A stretch of 64,000 bases of DNA from Xylogone sp. PMI_703 (lineage: Eukaryota; Ascomycota; Leotiomycetes). This document shows positions 1 through 10,767 of this stretch, in pieces. Below the pieces are notes generated by a model. The model had not been told where the DNA came from. It did no database searches and worked only from the letters and a program-made list of their open reading frames with translations. The stretch spans positions 186,001 through 250,000 of the forward strand of contig JAJTUQ010000008.1 of assembly GCA_021399445.1 (NCBI GenBank). Reading direction: 5' to 3'. A program made the translations under genes and the position numbers. Every line of letters starts with the position of its first letter. Positions within the stretch are counted from its first letter, which is position 1.

Positions 1-583
1 TGCCATTGTAATTTTACGGGTGCGTTTTACGACGTGCCGTGAGACCCAGGCCCTCAGTATCATAAGGTACTAACAATTTAACCCAATAGCCGTTCGTATA
101 GTACCGAAAAGTCACCGGGATACATCCGAGGTCCCAAGGATTTTCAAGCTGCTAGAGACTTTCGCGTCGTTCTCATGGTATTCCGAGGTATTACTAGCTT
201 GTGTCAGAAGATCGGGAGGTGCGGAGAACGTTGTGGGAACTTGGAGCTGATGTGTGGATCACGGGCTGTAATGGGTTTGAAGCCCAAGCCCGAACTCCAT
301 GTAGCGTAGGTACCCCCGAACAGGAGTGTCAAGAGTGATGAAACTCAATTTACTGCGAAAATAGTTCCTGTTCAACATTGCTCGGATGAGAGATATTTTA
401 GATGAACTTTATGCAAGGTTGTAGGGTTTCTGTTCCGCTTCTCACATGTATAAGTACCAGGACGCAAGGACGGAAACGCAAACAAAATACTTGAGAAGTG
501 TCCTTGGCCTTGCAATCTCAACATTGCCAGTAGTCGACACTGTGAAAGCTGCATCCATCCAAATCACGCTTCGACTTCCAAAT
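1..583. other. 5' flank without recognised gene
   Basis: No coding region, RNA gene or repeat could be recognised here. It probably includes the promoter and 5' untranslated region of the esterase gene that starts at 584. An open frame from 446 runs into that gene, but the in-frame ATG at 584 starts a proper signal peptide, so the earlier ATG was not used. Confidence 0.5.
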
Positions 584-2476
584 ATGATATCTAAACTCGC
601 CTACTTACTTGCTCTTTGTGCAGCATCCTGCACTGCTGATGCTACTACAGATACGTTAGCACCAACGTTACCTATCGTAGATCTGGGGTATGCGATCCAT
701 CAGGCCTCACTTGTCAATGTTTGTAGAATGCCAAACACCCTCACAGCATCATTTTTACTAACCACTGGCCAGGCAAGCAATCGATATTACAATTTCTCCA
801 ATATCCGTTATGCTGCTCCTCCGCTTGGAGACTTGCGTTTCGCTGCCCCATTACCGCCTCTCTACAATCGCTCAGCTGGTATCCAAGACGGCTCATACGG
901 CAATATATGTCCACAACAGTACCCAAAGTGGTTATCTACATTTGCAAAATCAAGCGATCCAGGCCTATTACAAACCCTCTCACTTTCGCCTGGTATGGAA
1001 GACTGTCTGTTCCTAGATGTTGTGGTTCCGCAGAAAACATTTCAACGGAAGCTGTCAAATGCTGCTGTTGGCCTCAAAAGTCGTGGTGCCCCCGTGCTCG
1101 TATGGATTTATGGTGGGGGATACGTTGCCGGCGACAAAAATACTGGGAGCAATCCTGTTGGTTTGCTGAGCCAAAGCCAGGAAGATACCATTTTCGTCTC
1201 CTTCAACTACAGAGTATGGCAAAGACCTTATTTCACCTTATTTCTTTTGCTTTAACTTGGATATCGCTGACATGGCCCTAGCTGGGTGCGTTTGGGTTTC
1301 TCGCTGGTCCTACCCTGCAGTCGAATGGAACAGCGAATGCAGGTCTTCTTGACCAACGTCTTGCACTTGAGTGGATACAAACACACATACACCTATTTGG
1401 AGGAGACCCCTCCAGGGTAACCTTACTGGCAGAGTCTGCCGGGGGTGGATCTATTATGCATCATATCACGGCTTACGGCGGCATCAGAGACAAACGTAGC
1501 CCTTTCCAGCAAGCTATAGTCCAGAGCCCAGGTTTCCTTCCGTTCCCCGGACACTTTGAGCAGGAACAAGTTTTCATGCAATTCTTGAAAGTGGCTAACG
1601 CCAGCAGTCTGAGGGAACTTCGAAAACTGCCGCAGGAGACATTAATGAATGCTAGCGCAGAGGTGATAGCAAATGCAAGTTACGGCACTTTTGCGTTTGG
1701 TAAGCGCATCCCGAATAGTCCACCTTGAATGCGATAAAACGAGGACAACTGACAATCTTTTACAGGCCCTGTTGTTGACGGCAGCTTCGTCCCTGACCTA
1801 CCTGGAAAGTTACTTTTGCAGGGTAATTTTGACCACAACTTAAAAGTCATGGTGGGACATAACGCGAACGAGGTAAGAGTGCCAAATATTGTTCATCTCT
1901 TAAGGAGCTTAGCCCGCTGCTGACAAGTACCATGATGCCATCTAGGGGCTTATCTTCACCGATCCCAATGCAAACAATACCACGGGATATAATAGGGTCT
2001 TGAAAAACGTGCTTTCAACGTCTACACAACAAGTCCTGGATTACATCAGTCAAGTGTTGTATCCCGAGAACTACAACGGCTCTTATAGCTATACCAACGC
2101 TTTTAATCGGCTTGATCTCACCATTAGCGAACTTTTCTTTACTTGCAACACAAACTACATTTCTCGTGCATTTGCGAATACAACTTATGCTTATCTCTTT
2201 TCCCTTCCACCAGCGCTTCATGGACAGGATACACCCTATGTGTTTTTTGATGGGCCAAACCCAGCTGTCGTTAACACTACGCTGGCAACAATTCTCCAAA
2301 AATATATCCTACAATTTGCCGCCACCGGATCACCTAATGCAATCGGACTCCCTACTTTCCCACAATACGGTAACGAGAGCAGTGCGTTGAATTTAAACCA
2401 GACGCAGATCTCTCTAATCAAGGACCCCACGGCAAACGAGAGGTGTCTCTGGTGGCAGAAGGCTTTGTACCTTTAG
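584..2476 (+). CDS. Secreted type-B carboxylesterase/lipase, four exons
   Basis: Carboxylesterase of the type-B (alpha/beta hydrolase) family, predicted to be secreted and to hydrolyse carboxylic esters; the substrate is unknown. Exons read as 584-1213, 1282-1699, 1766-1872 and 1946-2476, giving 561 residues with all three splice phases consistent. The N-terminus MISKLAYLLALCAASCTADA is a signal peptide, and this fixes the start at 584. The oxyanion region WIYGGGY precedes the nucleophile elbow, which reads LLAESAGGGS with Ser262 as nucleophile. The catalytic-His region is LPPALHGQD (His477). There are many NxT/S glycosylation sites. The elbow is AESAG rather than the usual GESAG; the serine is kept, so activity is still expected. 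The family and intactness are confident; the substrate is not. Confidence 0.92.
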
Positions 2477-2774
2477 CAGATTGAAAGTTGGACAATGTTG
2501 ACCAAGATCAAACCGGCACATCACTTGGACTGAGTCTGTCAGCAACTGCGTTTACATAGTTAGAGGACAACGGAAATTGCTCACCTATTTGGTGTTTAAG
2601 TGGGTCAAATGATAAGGCATTTAAAGAGGGCCCATCTATCTGTAATTATAAAATTGAATGAAGCAAGAATCTACTGAATTAATATAAGAGTATGTTACTA
2701 TATACTCTAAGACCTTTGACAGAGTCGAATAGGGGAGCCTTGTATCCTATTTCTACTCCATAATCATTAGAGCA

Positions 2775-3352
2775 ATGCAAAAAGTCCCCAAGACCGATCC
2801 GGTCGTCTTCATTACTTCTTCCTACGATGGCCAGCCTCCTGACAATGCTGACCACTTTTTTGAGTGGTTAAGCAGTTTTAAACGCCAAGAACTTAAGGGT
2901 ACCAACTATGTTGTTGCGGTCACCGTGCGTATTACATGCATTTTCTCTGCTCCTACGCAAGTCACTAACCAGCATCCTTCAGGTGACTCGCATGCAACGT
3001 TTCACCAGATTCCTAAAGCAGTTGACAATTTTGTTAGAGAGCATGGAGGCAACCATCTCTGCGATCCCGATCTCGCTGATGCAGCCTATTCCGACATGCT
3101 CAGACTTCGATCACTGGGGTGAATCAAAGTTCTGGCCCAACGTCACTTTGACTTTCGGCGATTCTACACCCGAGACAACGCTGAAGTCCAAGTTCGCTTG
3201 CAGGTCGAAGTTAGTTCCGGCATGCGCACCTCTTTACTACGCCTCCAGTTGGATAAAGCTCTGATTATAGGGGACCACCTTCTCACTCATCCTGATGTAC
3301 CTGCAAAGCGGTTATTGAGATTTAAGTGCCGTCCGATATGCTTTGGAAACCT
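2775..3352 (+). pseudogene. CYP505-type P450 reductase-domain relic
   Basis: Fragment of the reductase half of a self-sufficient cytochrome P450 (CYP505, P450foxy/BM3-like). The flavodoxin segment VVFITSSYDGQPPDNADHFF is clear. It is followed by GDSHATFHQIPK, then in a second frame DFDHWGESKFWPN, and in a third frame LQVEVSSGMR and HPDVPAKRLLRFK, which match consecutive blocks of the family. The frame changes near 3100 and again near 3165-3185, so this cannot encode one protein. A putative intron may lie near 2930-2970. The haem-binding P450 half is absent upstream, and everything after about 3350 is lost. A dead, truncated remnant is the only reading that fits. Confidence 0.82.
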
Positions 3353-3492
3353 GTAACATTGAACATGCATGGTATATCATTTCACGACAGCCGTGTTTAT
3401 CAACAACGAGTAGTTCGAGTGGAAAACTAAGTTTACACACCTCTAATGAGAGGTTGCCTTCATCAAAGTGTGTGGAGAACGAAATTGGGTTT

Positions 3493-6007
3493 CAGTGTTC
3501 GCCGAATACGTATTCGAATTCGTTTCGAGGGTCGTCGAATGCGAATACACGAATACACGACCTCACCGACTACGACTACGAATATTCGAATATGTAGTCA
3601 AATACAGTATATAGTTTAGGAGAAATTGATATTATTGATAACTACACCCTTTTTAAAGCTGTTGAAGCCTGTAATAAAATTATAACATTGCCCTGAATGA
3701 TACCACCATTTAATAGATTTGTTGTAAAGCCTAAGAGGCCTAACCCTCGCCGTTGCTAAACCTCATCGCCGCTTCCATCGTCACCCTCATCATCCTCAGG
3801 AATAACTCCCAGCTTTTGAGGCACAGTAGCTCTCTCAACGTCTGTGGATCCAACCTGTTCCTCTTCTTTGTAGCAATATCACCTCCTTGACTAAATACTC
3901 TCTCAGAAGTTGCAGGAATTGCAAGATGATCTCTTGCCATTTGAGTAATAATAGGATACTCATACTGCTTTGCTTGCCAATATTTAAGAATGTCAATATC
4001 TCGAGGCGCAAGTGTTTCTTTCAACCATAGCTTCCATTCTGCTTCTGCAAGGGAAGCTCCCCTAGCAATATATACCTCATCTTCTGAATCATACATTATA
4101 GTATCATGATCGTCAGTATTGTCCTCCAATCCAAGAGATGCCTGAATGCGAATAGCATCAATATCGAGCTGCCTTCTTTTATACCACGCAAAGCATTACT
4201 CCCACTGCTTCTTTACTCTGCGCTTTTTAATTTCGTCGACACTACAAGTCCAGAGAATATCAAAAACGCTAACATTAAGCCTAGGATCACAGATTGTAAC
4301 TATTACAGAGTGAGAATAACTCTGACTTTTTGCCGTTGTATAATATTCATCCAACTTTGTAATAGCAGCAAAACGAGCGTGACCAATAGGACTCTCAGAT
4401 CCAATCTTTCTCATATCCACTAGCTTATTCATCATTCGAAAGTATTGAAAGATTGTATAATTCAGTGTTAGACACTTATCAGCTTTGTAGTTTTTGAGAA
4501 AGCCGAACAAATATAAGAAACATCTGCTCTAGCTGCTTTAATTGTAGCCAGTCAGAGGCATTCAAAGCAATATCCTTCATTACCGGATCCACGTTTGAGC
4601 AGCACGATAAGCTGCAATTGGTCCTTGCAACCTTTGTGCAGTAAAGAACATTTTGTAAGTGGAAGACCATCAAATTGGCATATCAAGCAAAAGCTTAACA
4701 GCCTTAATTTCCATAGCAATTGTTTTTTTCTCAATGCATCTTTCCAGCTCCTTCAATTCCTGAAAGCATAAATATGTTTGTGTAGTTTTAACTAACGCTG
4801 ATAGTACTTCTCCCGACAGTAAACATAAAGTAGTGCTATCGTTGATTCTGTATGAATTAACATCCTCTGAGAGTACGGCTTTTAATAATGTTAATACTAG
4901 TTGAACAGCAAGGTTAATAATGTGCATAATACAATGTACATCGCCTTCTTTAACTGTAAAAGACTATGGTTGCTGCACTGAATAAGAGGTATTCTCCATA
5001 CATAAATCCTCATATTCTGCAAGCGTTACAGTATTGTTGCTTGCGGTATCTCTTGTCACTGTACATACCTCACGAGTGATATTGAAATCATCCATAACAA
5101 CAAGTAGTTGATCAGCCAGATACTCTCCACTTTAAATAGGTTCCGTTAGATGTACTGCACCTAACATACGAGAGTTGTGTTGTTACTTATTATTAATCCG
5201 GTGAGCTGTAACTGCAGCATATTCAGTACTATTTGGTGCTGCCCAACAATCCATTTTAATAGATATTCGTCCTCCTGTTTGAATATGATATTGTAGCTCA
5301 GTAGCTAATGCTGCCTGATATTGACTGTGCCAAAGCCAAGGTAACTGTAGGATTTGAAAACTTCCAAAATAAAATAAAATGAACTCGAATCAACAAGTGA
5401 GAGTAGAAGATTATTATCAACAATCAGTTGAAGACAGTGCTCTCTCATCTTTATAGCATTTTGTATTCGTTGAGGTTGAGAACTACAAGGTCGAAAAAAG
5501 TCTGCAGAACTAGATGCAGTTGATGCTGCAGAAGAAAACAATACTCTAGAGTGCGTAATTGATTCTTTCACTCTATAACGTTGATATTCAAGTTCATGAT
5601 GCCGTCGATAATGAGTCCATAGGTTTGTTGTGGGTGAGTTTGTTATATTCTGCGGCAGCGGTGTGTATCCACAATTTGGCTGCAAACAGTAGTATTGCAC
5701 CTTCGGTAAAGCTGATATTAACACTGTACGAGAATACAGCTTTTGAATAAATAGTATTAAGTTGGTAGAAGGCAACTGGGGCTCAGGGGATGGCGCCAGC
5801 GGCGGCGTCGGCGACAGCGAGCTTGTTCTATTCATTCTGGCAACAAAAATCACGAGAACCACAGCTGTAATAGTATATATAAAGCTCTACAGCTTCAATT
5901 CTACGATATTTAATCTACACCGCTACTTACACACTCACGTGACCATTGTATTCGAGCGTATTCGAATACAACTTGAATTCTCTCGAATACGTATTTGGCG
6001 AACACTG
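3493..6007 (-). mobile_element. Decayed hAT DNA transposon, 2.5 kb
   Basis: The element is bounded by terminal inverted repeats that start CAGTGTTCGCC and match over 25 bases with one mismatch (3493-3517 and the complement of 5983-6007). Both ends are flanked by the identical 8-bp duplication TTGGGTTT at 3485-3492 and 6008-6015. An 8-bp target site duplication with CAGTG-type ends is diagnostic of hAT transposons. Sub-terminal CGAATAC motifs are repeated at both ends. The internal transposase is on the minus strand and broken, so the copy cannot move by itself, yet the perfect target duplication shows the outer boundaries are undisturbed. Confidence 0.93.
3740..5862 (-). pseudogene. Broken hAT transposase
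   Basis: Minus-strand remains of a hAT transposase, read in several frames. At the N-terminus (5862-5305) is a BED-type zinc finger with Cys pair YYCLQPNCGY and His pair THYRRHH. Further on, after a frame change near 5330, comes KMDCWAAPN, the equivalent of the D(S)W core motif, then TRDTASNN with the catalytic-Asp block around 5050. Fragments at 4927-4670, 4673-4479 and 4510-4196 follow. The C-terminal dimerisation block with IPATSERVFSQGG and RNRLDPQTLRELLCLKSW lies at 4129-3740. At least three frameshifts and several stops separate these blocks. It belongs to the element whose ends are at 3493 and 6007. Confidence 0.85.
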
Positions 6008-6015
6008 TTGGGTTT

Positions 6016-6312
6016 ACAGATGCTGTTTTCTGGGAGAAATTCGAAAAGAAGTTTGGTAAAATCATTGAAGAAGAAGTGACTTTAGCGTCTGAGGAGTGGA
6101 TTCAAACTACATTCTTAGGCACAACGCATACCTGGCCTTGGATTGCATGTTTCTATTCGCGAACTTGGACCAAAGGGCCAGTAGCCTACGTTATAAAAGG
6201 CACTGGCATCCTGAGTGATGATATCCTGCGGTCTACCAAGCGATCGCCCGTATATGCTATGGCTATCGGCGGCGCAGTTGACTTTGGTCGGGAACTATGT
6301 ATAGCGGAGTGA
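6016..6312 (+). pseudogene. 3' part of an unidentified reading frame split by the hAT insertion
   Basis: After the right target duplication an open frame reads TDAVFWEKFEKKFGK and continues to a stop at 6312, including TTFLGTTHTWPWI. If the transposon and one target copy are removed, the frame joins in phase with the open frame ending ENEIGF at 3492, so the insertion appears to have landed inside a pre-existing open frame. I do not recognise the protein. No start codon or domain can be defended, and the upstream half is low in complexity. Confidence 0.35.
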
Positions 6313-7478
6313 ATCATATAAGCTACCGTATTTAGCAGTCGTACATCACCGCTATGGCTGACCAGGATTAGGTCGGAGGCCTTAATGTCGGAAAATGCGA
6401 CACCAAAGGGATTGACCCAAAAAGTAGTAGGATCAATTGGATCTCGTAGAGTTATGTGTCCAGCAACTCCCTCGTCAAAGCAATATTTACCGAAAATTCG
6501 AAAAGCAACTGCCAGGCGGCCTTTGAGATACTCACACTCTTTCTGTTTGTTCTCGAAGACTGGGAGCCGGAAAATGGACGTTATGTTGACCTTTGTTGAT
6601 ATCTACACTGCGGCGCGCTGGGTATCTATAGCCTTAGGTAATAAAATCCGACAAAATGCTAAGAGCGGTGGGAGATGTAAAATCAGATGACGATTGTGCG
6701 TTTTTTTAACTAGGAATATTTCAATCCCATTTGGATTCCAAGGCCACTTTGTATATTTAAATATTGTGCTATGTTTCCAAGGCATACCCGTCTTCCGTGC
6801 GTCTTCCCAATTGCCATTTGCCTAAAATTAATTCCCTAGAAAATTGCCAGGCAACTTTGGTGCAAAAGTCGGCTGGAGAATAGAGCCACCAGCTTACTTG
6901 TGAAATTGATGAGTAGAACTATAGACCCCTAATTTTTATGGATTAAAAAGCCGCGGTTTTTCTTTGGTCCACGGAAGACCGACACCCCGCCTCCATGAAG
7001 TCCTCTATGTGCATATCATACTACGGCCTACCCTGTCACCTGCAAATGAGGTACGAACCTGATCGGAGTTTGCATCGACAAGTATGTTAAATCTGTGTTG
7101 GTCACAGTCAGTGCAGTGGCATTCACTTAAACTAGTGAATCTCGGGGGAGGCAAACAATTGGATCTCCCAAGACACACAGCACACAGCTTCAAATCTTAG
7201 CCTAAGCTGTTTGAAGATTTCCTTGTGTACAGGTTGCATTGTCACAGTTCCGGAGGTTTCCTGTATGTGACCTCAGGGGTGCAACCTGAGAGGAATAGTC
7301 CACTTGTGAAGGGTGCCCTAAATGGTGGTTATTATTTCCAGAGTAGGAAATATCTTAGTCAATCAAATCCTGAAGTAAGCGCCGTCAATTCCAATAAACA
7401 CTGGTTAGTGTACTGGCCGCGTCATCAAGCCTTGGCATCTACGTGAGTGGACGTACACATTTTGTCAGTCGCATATCT
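6313..7478. other. Spacer with no defensible gene
   Basis: Short open frames exist on both strands (for example 6385-6690), but none has a recognisable motif, splice pattern or plausible start. It is probably degenerate sequence plus the upstream region of the secreted-protein gene at 7552. Confidence 0.4.
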
Positions 7479-7486
7479 TATAAATA
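7479..7486 (+). promoter_or_regulatory. TATA box of the 7552 gene
   Basis: TATAAATA lies 66 bases before the ATG at 7552, a normal distance for a fungal core promoter. The assignment is by position and motif only. Confidence 0.5.
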
Positions 7487-7551
7487 CCTAAAATGTATGC
7501 CATGAGGTTTCCCCAGCCACTTCAACATTGATAATTTAATAGTCATCTATC

Positions 7552-8160
7552 ATGGTCCGTCTCAGCCTCTCTATTTTCACGTGTTATGTTGCAGTTGCAA
7601 CAGCGAACAAAGTCCACATTACATCATTGGTCGCTGAAAATGGTACTTCGAATTTTGAGTGCTGGGCTCTCCAGCCCGGTTTATCTGTCATTCACCAAAG
7701 CGGCCTCAATGGTGTCGAAGTCCTTCCTCTAGGTGCACTGCAGAATGCGACATATACCGTCTGGCCCGCTGGTTTTAAGGGGGGACCTCACAATGACCCT
7801 AGCCCACAGTACGTCTGCCAGCTTATCTATAACATAACAGGATATCTCTCTAAACCCTACAACTATAGCCTAAATCTAGTTCTGAGCTTTGACAGGTGTA
7901 GCTTACAGTTACTCAGGTATTTCGTGGCCGTAAATGGCCTGTTACACATTACGATTCCCAACTCGGCTCAGGAAGCGTTCTTGTTAAGCGGGAAAAATGG
8001 TCTAGCCTTTGTTGCTGATACAACGAACCTCAGCCCAAAAGGCCATATCACATCGAATCCGACCAAGGAGGATACCATCACGCTTCAGATTCCTACTGCC
8101 GATGGGCTGATCCCGAAGCATCGGGTGCTGCATAAAGGCGTGTGTACGGGGGACGAGTAA
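7552..8160 (+). CDS. Small secreted protein, two exons
   Basis: Small secreted protein of 166 residues. Exon 1 is 7552-7808 and exon 2 is 7917-8160. The donor GTACGT at 7809 and the acceptor ending CTCAG at 7916 join SPQ to YFVAVNGLLH in frame. The 108-bp intron is a multiple of three with no stop, so the region also reads straight through as 202 residues; the strong donor and the smoother join favour splicing. The N-terminus MVRLSLSIFTCYVAVATANK is a signal peptide. The body contains FECWALQPGL, HITIPNSAQEAF and DTITLQIPTADG, which resembles a short cupin-like beta fold, but I cannot name a family with certainty. The function is unknown; it could be a secreted sugar- or host-interacting protein. 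Confidence 0.72.
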   Translation: MVRLSLSIFTCYVAVATANKVHITSLVAENGTSNFECWALQPGLSVIHQSGLNGVEVLPLGALQNATYTVWPAGFKGGPHNDPSPQYVCQLIYNITGYLSKPYNYSLNLVLSFDRCSLQLLRYFVAVNGLLHITIPNSAQEAFLLSGKNGLAFVADTTNLSPKGHITSNPTKEDTITLQIPTADGLIPKHRVLHKGVCTGDE

Positions 8161-8460
8161 ATTTTGTGTCGAGAATTATATTGAAAGATGTCACGGGGAG
8201 CTGCTATGGCTCTTTCTTATCGATTCTAAGTCATCCCTAGTTTTAGCTAATCTAAAAATGAGGACCACCTAAATCTACACAGCACTTAGCTAAATATGCA
8301 TGGTATGCCTCTTCTAGACCGTTTAGCGAGTGCATCTCATTCGTGTATACCTGCGTCACAGTACAATTTCTTAGGTATCGCAAGTCACTTCAGTGTCAAC
8401 AATCTTAATATAGAAGCTATCCCTAGTTACTATGGTCTACTTCAAGGGCATCGTCTCTTC

Positions 8461-9193
8461 AATATCATTTATCCCACCTGTCTTTGAGAGTAGTTGCTAG
8501 GTCCTCGGTCTCTTTGTCCGTCATGGTGTGGAATCGTAGGGCATTTATCAAGGCATAGTAAGCGACGAGGTCGCGAATCGCGAAGAGCACCGCGCAGATC
8601 CAAAGCGTTGTCAGTAGTGGACGTCGGTCCCCAAGAACTACACCAACACCACAAATGGGAGGAAAGACCTACCTTGGCAAAATATTGCAATCTGGTTTCG
8701 TGGCCGACTTGTCGTCGAAGAGTCGCCGGTCATTTACCTGAATATGGCATGCTCCCAAAACGAGGTGAACCAGCGCCACCCTACGAAGCCCCCTTGCGAC
8801 ACGCTTCGAACACATGCAGGCCGAATCCTTCAGGTCCTCGCAGCCACGCATTGTCCAAGAGGAAGTCAATCGCAGTCAAGGGCGCGACGCCTCAATGGAT
8901 ATCGAAGTCTGGGCGAGAGGTCGTTGGCTTCTGGCAATGGAATTTCGGCTAGGTCTTTGTTTGCAAGATTTTGGCCTTCGCTGAATGAGGTCCACGCATC
9001 GCGCGTTGGAATATATCGAAGCATTCCTAAGGAACAGGGAGGACACTCTAAGCCTTCTCTCCCTGGTCCGACAAGAAAGACGACACCGCCCATCCGGTCT
9101 TATGTCAGCTGAGGAACAGTTGCTCCTTTGGGTTTCCATCTCGAGAAGACGGGTGTGTTTGGATAACCGACGAAAACAGATAAGAGGCTTCAA
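8461..9193 (-). pseudogene. Decayed minus-strand gene, membrane-protein-like 3' end
   Basis: A GC-richer island with long open frames on both strands; protein-like sequence is best on the minus strand. In order it shows AEIPLPEANDLSPRLRYPLR, then in another frame PLTAIDFLLDNAWLRGPEGF, then in a third frame VALVHLVLGACHIQ, and finally a hydrophobic C-terminus WICAVLFAIRDLVAYYALIN followed by a charged tail ending at 8475. Possible donors (GTAAAT near 8738, GTAGGT near 8675) mean some frame changes could be introns, but a TAG near 8790 and the TGA near 8890 are not explained that way. I do not recognise the family. A decayed or mis-spliced membrane protein is the best description. Confidence 0.4.
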
Positions 9194-10290
9194 ATTCTTG
9201 GCTTAAGAAAAATGGCTGGTTAGATGCTGAAATCTTACAAGATAGCACAGTCTACGATTTCTCAAGCACATGGTTCTAAGAGCATAAGCGGAGTTAGATG
9301 TTCCGGTGATCTGATTCTAGGGCTTTTGGTGCTCCTTGTTCAGCACGAATTCTGCCTAGCGGGCATACTACTACTCGTGGCACAACATGAACCCGAGCAA
9401 AATCACCGATGCGATCCAAAAAAGAAAACAAAGACTGGGCACCATCTTTACCATCTTAGTGTGTGCAAGGATAATAAACCGGGATGCGCCAGAATTTATA
9501 GTTAGCATTGCTTCATTCTAGGGGAGAGGATTACATCACTCAACATCCATAGACCACTATCTGGCAATAGGCGGTTGATCTTATGTCCCGCTCGTAAAGC
9601 CAAGAGATTCAGCCTGTACGCAAAAGAACCAACGATCGGAGCAAAATTCCATCAGATGTAAGGGCAGAGAGTCAACATCTAGACAAGGGAATCATAGTCA
9701 AAACTTCTTAGCTTCTGTGGATGATCATAGATTAGCTTGAATGATACACGATATCTATCATTCATACTCCCATCCTAAGGGCCGCAACCCGTGCAACAAC
9801 AGTTGCTGAGCGCATCGTCCACAATTTTACTTCCTAGATTCATTTTCTCTCTCTCGTTGTTTAGAAAGTGCTAAGCCAGTTTCCAGGCTTAGGTATTCCG
9901 TAACTATAATCTTAATTCTAGTTTTCACTCTTCATTACCACTGCATTTCGTGTTCTACCCTTAATGGGCCCGGCTGAACCAAGTAAATACCACAAAGAAT
10001 ATGTACATGCGAAATACGGTTTTCGGTGATAAAACTAGTCCATTCAGTTCATCACGCATCAAGCCCATTGAACTTACAATCTGCAATCTATTAATCACCT
10101 TTCAGGTTACTCTAAGTCAAACGCCGAATAATTAAAACAGGAAGCAATTTGCCCCACACGGCTAACTTATGAGCATCATCTTCATGCAGGTGCACAAATC
10201 CGGCAATAACCTTCTTCTCATTCTAAAGGATGGTTCGTCTACGGAATGTTGTCTGAGCTGGATGAATTACTAGCGGAAGCGTTATAAGCG
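9194..10290. other. Gene-free spacer
   Basis: No gene, RNA or clear repeat is seen. Short frames such as 9224-9505 have no recognisable content. Confidence 0.4.
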
Positions 10291-10767
10291 TTGAAAAGCA
10301 GAGACAAACCATTGCCCCCGCTTCCATCACGACTGAGACAGACAACCGCCGAGCCACAGAACCAAGGGATGCCCCCGCCATCGACGCTGCCATTAGGTCA
10401 TGCAAGATTCGAGCCATCCTCTGCGCCAACTCCATCTCCATCTCCATCTCCAAAAGTAGTTGAGGAAGAATTAGCAATTCTGGAGCTTGAAAATGACAAT
10501 CTTCGGCAGCAAATAAAAGTGCTATACAGATAAAACTCAGACTACAGGAAGCTGATTCGAGAATATAGAGTGTGCCAAGAGAAGACTAATGAAATCTTTC
10601 AGAATATCAAGCGCGGAAGAGACGCTATGGAAAGGATTATTCAGACCATCGCAGACTATGTCAAATTGTATAATACGGCTGACGGTACAGTGAAGAGAAT
10701 TGAGAGAGAAGCAAGCGAGAATTCGAAGAGGGATGTTTATGGGAATCTGGCAGGGGCGTTGATGTAG
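10291..10767 (+). pseudogene. Coiled-coil protein frame with in-frame stops
   Basis: One reading frame carries a proline-rich head (RDKPLPPLPSR and a PSPSPSP run) followed by a long heptad-rich helix (EEELAILELENDNLRQQIKV, then KLIREYRVCQEKTNEIF). A TAA at 10531-10533 cuts the frame in the middle of the coiled coil, and a second stop (TAG) lies at 10765-10767, after which helix-like sequence continues for about 30 codons. There is no in-frame ATG near the 5' end; the frame opens with TTG. Both stops could come from CAA or CAG by a C-to-T change. I do not recognise the family. It may be a broken gene or the 3' exon of a gene whose 5' end is lost. Confidence 0.5.

Noticed and set aside
8494..8952. 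Long plus-strand open frame rich in Arg/Pro/Ser
   Set aside because: It overlaps better minus-strand peptide segments in the same GC-rich patch, has no domain, and its composition is that of an antisense shadow.
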